Shown: one piece after another, positions 55,541 to 63,374 of the stretch
How positions within the stretch are numbered: the first letter of the stretch is position 1
How the letters are laid out: each line of letters starts with the position of its first letter
Source of the DNA: Deltaproteobacteria bacterium
Lineage (GTDB): Bacteria > Desulfobacterota > GWC2-55-46
DNA length: 64,000 bases
Direction of reading: 5' to 3'
Assembly (NCBI GenBank): GCA_016177845.1
Contig: JACOUO010000001.1
Coordinates: forward strand, 124,001 to 188,000
Translations under genes and position numbers: made by a program
Notes under the pieces: generated by a model
What the model was told of the DNA's origin: nothing
What the model saw: only the letters and a program-made list of their open reading frames with translations
Database searches by the model: none

Positions 55541-58500
55541 TCAAGGTTTTTTAGGATTATTGCGTTTTCTTAGAAAATATTTCCTGGCTTCATCTGCCAG
55601 CAGTATGACTATTGGGAAGAATGACAGGAATGCCCAATCATTAAGGGTAAGCGGCGCAAACCCGAAGACCTTCTGAAGAAATGGGGTGTATATCAATATA
55701 AGCATGAGAGATATCTCAACAAAAAGGCTCATCAGCACAAACCTGTTCCTTAATAATCCTACTGTCAATATTGACTCATGCTCTGTCCTGCAGGCAAAGA
55801 CATTACCCACCTGTGCCGTAACGATTCCCGCAAAGGTCATTGTAGTGGCAGCCGCATAGATTGCGCCTGTGCTCTCCATCGGGCCTCCGGCCCAGCCTCT
55901 CAGCCAGTACGCGAAGAAAAACCCTCCCATGCTTAAGACTGCCTCGATTGGGCCAAGAAAGAGGTACGCCCTTGACAGCGTCCTGAAATCCAAAAGTTTT
56001 TTCCCTTTCGGCCTTGGAGGCTGCTCCATGATGCCTTTTTCAGGCGGCTCCACTCCAAGCCCAAGCGCGGGGAATACATCAGTGCCAAGGTCAACCGCAA
56101 GTATCTGCATTACGGTAAGCGGAAGCGGTATTTTAAATATAACGAATCCTATGAATGGGATAATCTCAGGGATGTTGCTTGCGAATATATAGACTACGAA
56201 CTTTTTGATGTTGGAGTAGACTGCCCTGCCTTCCCGTATCGCGTCCACAATTGAGGCGAAATTGTCGTCAGCAAGGACTATCTCCGCTGATTCTTTTGCC
56301 ACATCGCTTCCCCTAAGCCCCATTGCCACACCGATATCAGCTTTTTTTAACGCGGGCGCATCATTCACTCCGTCTCCTGTAACGGCAACAACCTCTCCGT
56401 TGTCCTGAAGCGCCGTTACTACCCTTAACTTGTCGTTAGGGGCAACCCTTGAGAAAATGACCTCTCCTCCCTTGAGTATCTCTCTCAATTCCCGATGACT
56501 TATGGCATTGATCTCTTCGCCTGAGATAACCCTTCCTTTCGGGGCAATATCTGCCTCTTCGGCAATGGCCTTTGCGGTAAGTCCGTAATCTCCGGTGACC
56601 ATTATTACTTTAATGCCTGCGCTGTGGCAGTCTGCCACAGCCTTTTTTACTTCAGGCCTCGGAGGGTCGAGCATGGCTATCAGCCCAAGGAAGACGAGGT
56701 CTTTTTCTATTTGCTGCGCTTGATATTTTTCACCTTCTTTCACTTCCCTGTAGGCTGCGGCAAGTATCCTTAAGCCTTTTGAGGCAAGGATGTCGTTCTC
56801 CCTAAGCAGTTCTTCCCTTTCACCTTCTTCAATATGCTTGACCCTGCCATCGACAGATATCCGGGTGCAGAGTTCAAGCACCTCTTTGGGAGAGCCTTTT
56901 ACAAAGGCTATCTTGCCTCCGGTAATCTCCTTTTTTTCATCCTCATTTATGGTTGCCATCCTCTTTCTAATCCGCTCAAAAGGAAGATGGGCGACTCTCG
57001 GGAATCTTTCGTTCAGGCTCTCCATCTTAAGCCCTGATTTTTCAGCGGCAGTGATGAGGGCGGCCTCTGTGGGGTCTCCAGAGATAGTCCAGTAATTTTT
57101 TTCTTTTGCGGGCGGGTGGAGGGAGGCGTTATTGCACAGTGCGGCAGCTTCAAGGAGCCTTCCTATGCCGTGTTTTAAGACCTCATCTTTGGAAAGAGGT
57201 TTGCCGCTTAAGAGGAATTCGCCTTGGGGCGCGTAGCCAGAGCCTGTTATTTCAATGCGGCGTCCATTTACAAAAAGTGTAGTGACGCACATCTGGTTTG
57301 TGGTGAGGGTGCCTGTCTTATCCGTGCATATGACGGTTGCGGAGCCGAGGGTCTCGACAGCGGAGAGCTTTTTTACGATGGCCTTTTTTGCCGCCATTCT
57401 CTGTACGCCCATAGCAAGTGAGAGCGAGACTGTAGGGAGCAGGCCTTCAGGCACATTCGCAACGATTATCCCGATGGCGAATATGAAACTTTCAGCGAAA
57501 GTAAGGCCTGCAAACCTGTAGCCGAGGAAGAAGAAGATGAGGCCAAGGCTTACTGCGATAGCCGTAACGGTCTTGGTTATCCGGGTAAGCTCTTTTTGAA
57601 GCGGGCTCTCCTCAGGCTTTATGGCCTGCGTCAGATAAGCTACTCTGCCAATCTCAGTGTCCATGCCTGTAGCGGTCACGACCATGCGGCCTGAGCCTGA
57701 AACCACTGTTGTGCCTGCAAATACAAGGTTTGGAATCTCTGTCCAGATAAACCCCTTTCCATCGGAGACAGGTTCGGAAATCTTATATACGGGCTTGCTT
57801 TCTCCTGTAAGCGTGCTGTTGTCGACCCTGAGCTCCTGCGCTTCTACAAGCCTTCCGTCAGAGGGTATGCTGTCGCCTTCCGAAAGCATTATCAAATCAC
57901 CTGGTACAAGGAACTCCGCATCTATCTCCTTCTCTGAGCCTGCCCTTATTACCCGTACCTTTCTGGGCAATAACTTTTTAAGAGCCTCTACCGCTGACTC
58001 AGCCTTGTACTCCTGCCAGAAGCTGAATGCGGCATTTATTATGATAACGAGAAATATCGCCCAGCCAAGCTCAGGCATTCCCGCGATAAACGACATGAAC
58101 CCGCCGGCCCAGAGCAGCACGGCAAAAAGGTTGAAGAAGAGGTTGTAAATGAAATCCTTAAGAAGCGTGCTCTTTTGTATCTTTTGAAGCGAGTTTATGC
58201 CGGTAAGCTTAAGCCTCTTTAAGGCATCTTCATCGCTCAGGCCTGCCTCGGTTGTGTCAAGCTCGGTGAAGACCTCGTCCTTCGGCAAAGGGATATAGAT
58301 TGAGCGTGCCGAGCCTTCTATCTTTTTTATGGCCTTCCTGACCTCTTCCTCTGTTTGAGCCCCCAGTACCACCTTTTGAAATTCTTTGTCAAGGAGCATG
58401 CCTTCAAGCTTTGATAAGAGCTGCAGGTGTGTGCCGCTCTCCTTTATGGGAGATATTAAAAGGAAAAATATATGCGTGGGGTGCTTGCCTGAACTGTCCG

Positions 58501-58750
58501 TTATGCCTTTTTTTGAGACTGCAAGGGCTATTGCGGGGTCGCTTACTTCCTCTGAAAGGCAATGGAAGATAGCGGATTTTGAGCCTGAAAGGACGCCCTC
58601 GAGGCTTTCGTGGTTCTTAAGGTCGCACACAGCCTTGCTTTCGGGAGGGCCTCCGGGCAGGAGAAGCGAGGTCATCTCGTCGAGGACCGCCCCGTGGTCC
58701 CTTGACTTTGCGTTAAGGATAACTGCCTTGAGCAGGTTTGATATATCCAT
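55541..58750 (-). CDS. P-type cation ATPase with N-terminal PTS EIIA-like domain
   Basis: A 1069-residue fusion. Residues 1-145 look like a PTS EIIA(Ntr)-type domain: H63 in SAIFHCL aligns with the phosphorylated His of PtsN (AIPH), and THIFFLLISP and GTHLQLLSKL match its later strands. From about 160 it is a P2-type ATPase: TGES (315-318), PEGLLPTVSLSLA, the phosphorylated D477 in DKTGTLT, TGDGVNDAPALKKADIGVAMG and ten helices. The transported ion is uncertain; relatives move Ca2+, Na+/K+ or H+. The EIIA domain may regulate transport through phosphorylation, which is inference. It is a single gene. Confidence 0.88.
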   Translation of the reverse strand: MDISNLLKAVILNAKSRDHGAVLDEMTSLLLPGGPPESKAVCDLKNHESLEGVLSGSKSAIFHCLSEEVSDPAIALAVSKKGITDSSGKHPTHIFFLLISPIKESGTHLQLLSKLEGMLLDKEFQKVVLGAQTEEEVRKAIKKIEGSARSIYIPLPKDEVFTELDTTEAGLSDEDALKRLKLTGINSLQKIQKSTLLKDFIYNLFFNLFAVLLWAGGFMSFIAGMPELGWAIFLVIIINAAFSFWQEYKAESAVEALKKLLPRKVRVIRAGSEKEIDAEFLVPGDLIMLSEGDSIPSDGRLVEAQELRVDNSTLTGESKPVYKISEPVSDGKGFIWTEIPNLVFAGTTVVSGSGRMVVTATGMDTEIGRVAYLTQAIKPEESPLQKELTRITKTVTAIAVSLGLIFFFLGYRFAGLTFAESFIFAIGIIVANVPEGLLPTVSLSLAMGVQRMAAKKAIVKKLSAVETLGSATVICTDKTGTLTTNQMCVTTLFVNGRRIEITGSGYAPQGEFLLSGKPLSKDEVLKHGIGRLLEAAALCNNASLHPPAKEKNYWTISGDPTEAALITAAEKSGLKMESLNERFPRVAHLPFERIRKRMATINEDEKKEITGGKIAFVKGSPKEVLELCTRISVDGRVKHIEEGEREELLRENDILASKGLRILAAAYREVKEGEKYQAQQIEKDLVFLGLIAMLDPPRPEVKKAVADCHSAGIKVIMVTGDYGLTAKAIAEEADIAPKGRVISGEEINAISHRELREILKGGEVIFSRVAPNDKLRVVTALQDNGEVVAVTGDGVNDAPALKKADIGVAMGLRGSDVAKESAEIVLADDNFASIVDAIREGRAVYSNIKKFVVYIFASNIPEIIPFIGFVIFKIPLPLTVMQILAVDLGTDVFPALGLGVEPPEKGIMEQPPRPKGKKLLDFRTLSRAYLFLGPIEAVLSMGGFFFAYWLRGWAGGPMESTGAIYAAATTMTFAGIVTAQVGNVFACRTEHESILTVGLLRNRFVLMSLFVEISLMLILIYTPFLQKVFGFAPLTLNDWAFLSFFPIVILLADEARKYFLRKRNNPKKP

Positions 58751-58976
58751 ATACTCAGGATATCATATGGCTTAAATTCCATAAAGGGGCGGCTCTTCAT
58801 GTGAAACTGCTTATTGAGTTTTTCGGCATGGATTTAGCGGTAATATCGGTGGAGCATTTCCGGCTGCGTTTTTTAAAAGGTAAATAAAACAGCTTGCTTT
58901 TAAATTGGCCTGAATGTAAAATCGTCAAAAAAGTTATAAAAATTAATATTCTCCGCGTTCCTCTAAAGAGTGTAAC

Positions 58977-59771
58977 ATGCAGCAGGACCTTTCAGAATTG
59001 TTGGAGATGATATACAGGGAAAAGGGCTGGGACTTCCGCCAATATAAGACAACGAGTTTGTCAAGGAGGGTCTTGAAAAGGCTTGCTGCCCTGAAGGTAT
59101 CATCGTATGCGGAATATTGTGAAGTCCTTAAGGCCGACCCTTCCGAATACAACAGGCTTTTTTCTAATATAACCATAAAAGTAAGCGAGTTTTTCAGGGA
59201 ACATGAAGTATTTGAGTTCCTGTGCACAGCCGTAAGGGAGTCTTTTCCTGACGAAAAGGGGCTCAAGATATGGTCATGCGGCTGCGCCTATGGCGAAGAG
59301 GCTTACTCGCTTGCGATACTGCTTACCGAGTGCCTGAGCGCGGATGTCCTGATGAAAACAAAGATATTCGCTACCGATATAGACAGCGAGGCGCTTGAAC
59401 AGGCAAGAAAGGCGCTCTACAGGGAAGAATCCCTTCGCAATGTCACGCCCGCAATAAGAAAAAAATATTTTTTCATGCACGATGGATTGTACAAGGTTAA
59501 GTACAACATTAGAAACCTTGTAAAGTTCGGGACCCTTGACATAGTACGGAATCCGTCCATCTCAGGCGTTAATATACTTTTTTGCAGAAATCTTTTTATC
59601 TATTTCAATAAAGCCCTGCAGGAACAGGTCTTCGAGAAGCTTGATTACGCCCTGAAGCCGGGAGGCCTTATTGTGCTTGGAAAGGCTGAAGTATTGCCTT
59701 CTGTTTATTCTTCAAAATACACCCAGCTCGGTCTGGGGACAAACATATACAGGAAAAATACCGCGATATGA
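58977..59771 (+). CDS. cheR: CheR-type methyltransferase
   Basis: A 264-residue S-adenosylmethionine methyltransferase. The N-terminal helical part has RRVLKRLAAL; the catalytic domain has IWSCGCAYGEEAYSLAILL, FATDIDSEALEQARK and NILFCRNLFIYF. CheR methylates glutamates on chemoreceptors. There is no chemoreceptor, CheA or CheB in the window; the next gene is a hybrid kinase whose start overlaps this stop by four bases. That suggests a dedicated pair, not flagellar chemotaxis. Confidence 0.93.
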   Translation: MQQDLSELLEMIYREKGWDFRQYKTTSLSRRVLKRLAALKVSSYAEYCEVLKADPSEYNRLFSNITIKVSEFFREHEVFEFLCTAVRESFPDEKGLKIWSCGCAYGEEAYSLAILLTECLSADVLMKTKIFATDIDSEALEQARKALYREESLRNVTPAIRKKYFFMHDGLYKVKYNIRNLVKFGTLDIVRNPSISGVNILFCRNLFIYFNKALQEQVFEKLDYALKPGGLIVLGKAEVLPSVYSSKYTQLGLGTNIYRKNTAI

Positions 59772-62686
59772 AACCAAAACTGTTTAACTTGTTTGCCGAC
59801 AGGACAATGGGCTTTAAGCTCGTCATAGTGTTTCTCACCGTGATCTTAATCCCCATGATCCTGATGGGGTACATATCATACAAGGTAATAGATTCAAGGC
59901 TCATTAAGCATGCCAAGGACGAAGTGAGCACAGGAATAAAAGTAGCCTGGACAGATTATTATACGCGCGGCGACCAGATGCGCTACGGTATGCTTCAGGC
60001 TTCAGCGATGGAAGAGATAAAAAACGCTGTGGACAGGCGCGATGCCAAATATCTGAGAAAGATGATGACCGCCTGGAAGCAGATGCGCCCCTATGTCGAT
60101 ATATGGGCGATAATAGATGAGAACGGCAAGGTGATAGCGCGCACCAACAGCGATGCTGCCGGAGACATCTTCGACCTGAACGGCCTGACCGAAAGCGCAA
60201 TATCGAGCAGGGAATCCAAGATCTCAACGGAGATACTTTCTAATGACCTGCTTGAGCACGAAGGGAGCTGGCTTAAGGAAAGGGGCCTCATATCAGGTCA
60301 GTCCAAATCTTCGAAAGATTCCGAACTGGCGCACGAGGATATAATGGCCCTCGTCGTGGTCACGCCTGTTTTTCAAAACCAGAATGTAAGGGGAGCGATT
60401 ATCACTGCCGATATAATCAATCATGACTCTTATATTCCTGATTCGGTTTCTCATAAGATACCCGGCCTGTTTACCACTATCAGCGCGAACGGAATGAGGA
60501 TATCAACAAACCTTATTGACAATAACGGCGTTTCCTTAAAGGGAAGCAGGCTTCCCGAGGATGTTATTGCAGGAATTAAATCAGGCAGTCAGGTCCTTTC
60601 TGAGTGGGACGCAAAGGGCATGGACTACATCTCCCTTGTCGAGCCGATAAAAAACCATAAAGGCCATATAATAGGCGCGCTGGATGCGGGGATCACAAAA
60701 GAGGTGCTCTGGGTGCTCCAGCAGGAGAACCAGCGCATCATCTTTTTTATAACCCTTATAGGCCTTTCCATCTCCCTTGCCGCCGCATTGCTCTCCACAT
60801 TCCAGATTACAAGGCCCTTGAGGCTCTTAAAGGCCAAGCTCGGGGATTACGCCTCAGGCAATATCAGGGCCAGAATCGAAATAGATGCCCATAAAGATTC
60901 AAAAGACGAGATTGTCCTGCTGACCCATGCCTTTAATTCCATGGTGGAAGAAGTGAGCAGAAGGGATGAAGAGAAGGGGAGATACCTTAAGGAGATTGAA
61001 AAAAAGAACCAGGATTTTTTTGAGCTCAATGAAGAACTTAAGACAACCAACGAAGAGCTTGAGATAGCTTACGAGGAGACACAGAGCCAGACCGAAGAGC
61101 TCCATGCGATAAATGAGGAGCTGAAGCTTTTGAACGAGGACCTTGACAGGAAAAACATCGAGCTTTATAAGGCAAACCTCAAGATAAAACAGGAAGAAGA
61201 GGAGCATAGGAATGCCCGAAATAAGCTCAGGCTTATCTACGACAGCATTCGCGATTATATCTTGCTTGTTGATTACGACCACAGGGTGCTTGAGGCAAAC
61301 AGGCATTTCATGGAAAAGTTCAAGGTCACGGAAAGCCTTGTGGCAGGCAAGAACATATATAAGTTTTTTGAGATCGAACTGCCGTCAAACAACTGCCCGA
61401 TTCAAAGGTCGATACGCACGAAAATGCCGGCCCAGTTCGAGATAAATACATCTACCGGGCAGGTGCTTACCTGGCACTCCTTCCCTTTCCTTGACGAAAA
61501 GGGCGAGACCACCAGCGCAGTTCTCTATATAAGGGATATAACCGAGCAGAGGCTCTTTGCGCATAAGCTCATACAGACCGATAAGCTGTCTTCACTCGGA
61601 GAGCTTGTCTCCGGAGTTGCCCATGAGCTTAACAACCCGCTTACCGGCATTATGTGCTTCTCTGAGCTGCTGCTTGAGGAAAACCTCACAGTAGGAGTAA
61701 AGACCAAGCTTTCAAAGATTAATGACGCCTCCCACAGGTGCAAAAAGATAATAGACAACCTTCTTACCTTCGCGAGATGGAAACGGCCTGAGAAAAAATA
61801 TGAGGATATAAACAAGGTCGTAAGAGAAAGCATCGAGCTCAGGGCTTATCAGCTCAGGATGGATAACATAGAAGTCCAGCTTGAGCTTGATGAAAGTGTC
61901 CCCAAGACAATGCTTGATGAGAATCAGGTCCAGCAGGTCTTCCTTAATCTGGTGAACAATGCCCGGGATGCCATTCTTGAGAAAGGCGAGGGTGGAAAGA
62001 TAAAAGTCACCAGCCTCCGTAAGGGAGATAAGCTGATAATAAGGTTTGAGGACACCGGCAAGGGCATGACCGATGACATTGCCAATAAAATATTTGACCC
62101 GTTCTTTACTACAAAGGGGGTCGGCAAGGGCACCGGGCTTGGGCTTAGCATTTCCTATGGTATAATCAATGAGCATGGAGGCAATATTTACGCCACAAGC
62201 TCTCTTGGCAGGGGCACTACTTTTATAGTTGAACTCCCTGTCATTGAAAACACGCAGCTTTTCGGAGAGGATAGCCCGATAACCCTTGTGAGGTCCGAAA
62301 GGCTCAAGGCAAGCGGAAACGGGCTCAAGGCGCTTATTCTGGATGATGAATCAATTGTACTTGAGCTTCTTTTTGAGACCATGACGCATGCTGGCTTCCG
62401 TGTTGATAAGGCATCTTCGGGCGAAGAAGCTTTGGAAAAGCTCATGCTCTCGAATTACGATTTGATTATCAGCGATATAAAAATGCCCGGGCTTGACGGC
62501 AAAGGTTTTTATAGAGAGGCCAAGCGGATCAGGCCGGAGATTTTGAATAAGATAATATTCATTTCAGGGGACAGCATAAACAGGCAGACACAGGAGTTTC
62601 TCAAGGAATCGGGGAATTTTACACTTAAGAAGCCCTTTACGGTCGATCAGCTCAATGATGTAATATCAAAACTCCTGTATCAATAG
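59768..62686 (+). CDS. hybrid sensor histidine kinase (Cache-HAMP-PAS-kinase-receiver)
   Basis: A 972-residue membrane kinase. Helix 1 (about 17-37), a periplasmic Cache-like domain (about 40-320), helix 2 (about 325-347), HAMP (about 345-400), a long coiled coil (about 400-485) with repeats of the kind TNEELE, PAS (about 490-600), HisKA with AHELNNPLTGIM, ATPase with NLVNNARDAI and GTGLGLS, and a C-terminal receiver (about 855-970) with SDIKMPG and phospho-D. The coiled coil resembles the linker in CheB-CheR-PAS fusions, in line with the overlapping CheR gene. Ligand unknown. Confidence 0.92.
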   Translation: MKPKLFNLFADRTMGFKLVIVFLTVILIPMILMGYISYKVIDSRLIKHAKDEVSTGIKVAWTDYYTRGDQMRYGMLQASAMEEIKNAVDRRDAKYLRKMMTAWKQMRPYVDIWAIIDENGKVIARTNSDAAGDIFDLNGLTESAISSRESKISTEILSNDLLEHEGSWLKERGLISGQSKSSKDSELAHEDIMALVVVTPVFQNQNVRGAIITADIINHDSYIPDSVSHKIPGLFTTISANGMRISTNLIDNNGVSLKGSRLPEDVIAGIKSGSQVLSEWDAKGMDYISLVEPIKNHKGHIIGALDAGITKEVLWVLQQENQRIIFFITLIGLSISLAAALLSTFQITRPLRLLKAKLGDYASGNIRARIEIDAHKDSKDEIVLLTHAFNSMVEEVSRRDEEKGRYLKEIEKKNQDFFELNEELKTTNEELEIAYEETQSQTEELHAINEELKLLNEDLDRKNIELYKANLKIKQEEEEHRNARNKLRLIYDSIRDYILLVDYDHRVLEANRHFMEKFKVTESLVAGKNIYKFFEIELPSNNCPIQRSIRTKMPAQFEINTSTGQVLTWHSFPFLDEKGETTSAVLYIRDITEQRLFAHKLIQTDKLSSLGELVSGVAHELNNPLTGIMCFSELLLEENLTVGVKTKLSKINDASHRCKKIIDNLLTFARWKRPEKKYEDINKVVRESIELRAYQLRMDNIEVQLELDESVPKTMLDENQVQQVFLNLVNNARDAILEKGEGGKIKVTSLRKGDKLIIRFEDTGKGMTDDIANKIFDPFFTTKGVGKGTGLGLSISYGIINEHGGNIYATSSLGRGTTFIVELPVIENTQLFGEDSPITLVRSERLKASGNGLKALILDDESIVLELLFETMTHAGFRVDKASSGEEALEKLMLSNYDLIISDIKMPGLDGKGFYREAKRIRPEILNKIIFISGDSINRQTQEFLKESGNFTLKKPFTVDQLNDVISKLLYQ

Positions 62687-62726
62687 ACATTCCGATTGAC
62701 GCGCATAAAAAAAGGGGGGTGATATA

Positions 62727-63146
62727 GTGAACAGGTATGCCGCTATTTCAGTTTTCATCTTCGTTTTCGTTCTCTCCGCGTTTATGACGGCAGATGCTTT
62801 TGCGCAAAGGCCTGATGATGTCCCAAGGATTACAGCGCAGGAGCTTAAGTCAAAGCTTGACCGGGGTGAAAATGTAGTAATAATCGATGTGCGCTCCCGG
62901 GGCTCTTACGAGGCGAGCAGGGTTAAGATAAAGGGGGCGATAAGGATACCTCCCGATGAGATCGCAAAGAGGGCAGCAGAGCTTCCAATGGGCAGAGAGA
63001 TAGACCTTTATTGAACCTGACCGGATGAATATACGAGCGCCCGTGCGGCGCTCTTACTCAAGAGCAAAGGTTTCCAGAGTGTCAAGGTTCTTAAGGGTGG
63101 TTTTGAAGCGTGGGTAAGCGCAGGGTACCCGGTAGAACCTAAGTAA
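62727..63146 (+). CDS. exported selenocysteine-containing rhodanese (two in-frame TGA)
   Basis: A 139-codon gene starting at GTG 62727 after GGGGGGTGAT. A signal peptide (to about AFA, residue 26) directs it out of the cytoplasm. The rhodanese domain has VVIIDVRSRGSYEASRVKIKGAI, then DLY, TGA (63012), T, TGA (63018), PDEYTSARAALLLKSKGF and KVLKGGFEAWVSAGYPVEPK, ending at TAA. Relatives carry YCTCPDE or YCTCPNE at this point, so both TGAs replace cysteines, at residues 96 and 98. A hairpin lies just downstream and a terminator follows the TAA. Rhodaneses transfer sulfur from thiosulfate or polysulfide; a Sec-x-Sec site should be a stronger nucleophile. No selA, selB or selC is in the window. 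Confidence 0.85.
63035..63053 (+). promoter_or_regulatory. putative bacterial SECIS hairpin in the rhodanese mRNA
   Basis: GAGCGCC (63035-63041), loop CGTGC and GGCGCTC (63047-63053): a perfect 7-bp stem with GU in the loop. The loop starts 21 bases after the second TGA and 27 after the first, within the range of bacterial SECIS elements. Confidence 0.62.
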
Positions 63147-63154
63147 AAATTCGT

Positions 63155-63203
63155 AAGACCCTTTCCGCAGCTTAAAAAAGCGTGCGTGAAGGGTCTTTTT
63201 TTA
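63155..63203 (+). terminator. terminator after the rhodanese gene
   Basis: AAGACCCTT (63155-63163) pairs with AAGGGTCTT (63189-63197), with inner GCA/TGC pairing, followed by T. It starts nine bases beyond the TAA at 63144, not beyond the TGA at 63012, which supports the longer protein. Confidence 0.88.
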
Positions 63204-63374
63204 TATGATTCCGGCCAGAAAACAGGGATACTCTTGAACGCGGGTGTCTTTTAAAACAAAACAGGAGTATTTACCATTGACTTAAAGGTTGATTACATTA
63301 CAGGCTTTACTTTTTTAACATATTTATGTAATCTAAATAACCTCTCAGATAATTAATGGCATCTTCGGGTTGAT

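Noticed and set aside
62727-63014. Short rhodanese ending at the first TGA
   Set aside because: It would lack the active-site loop and the last third of the domain, while the same frame encodes those parts perfectly after the TGAs and a terminator follows only after the later TAA.
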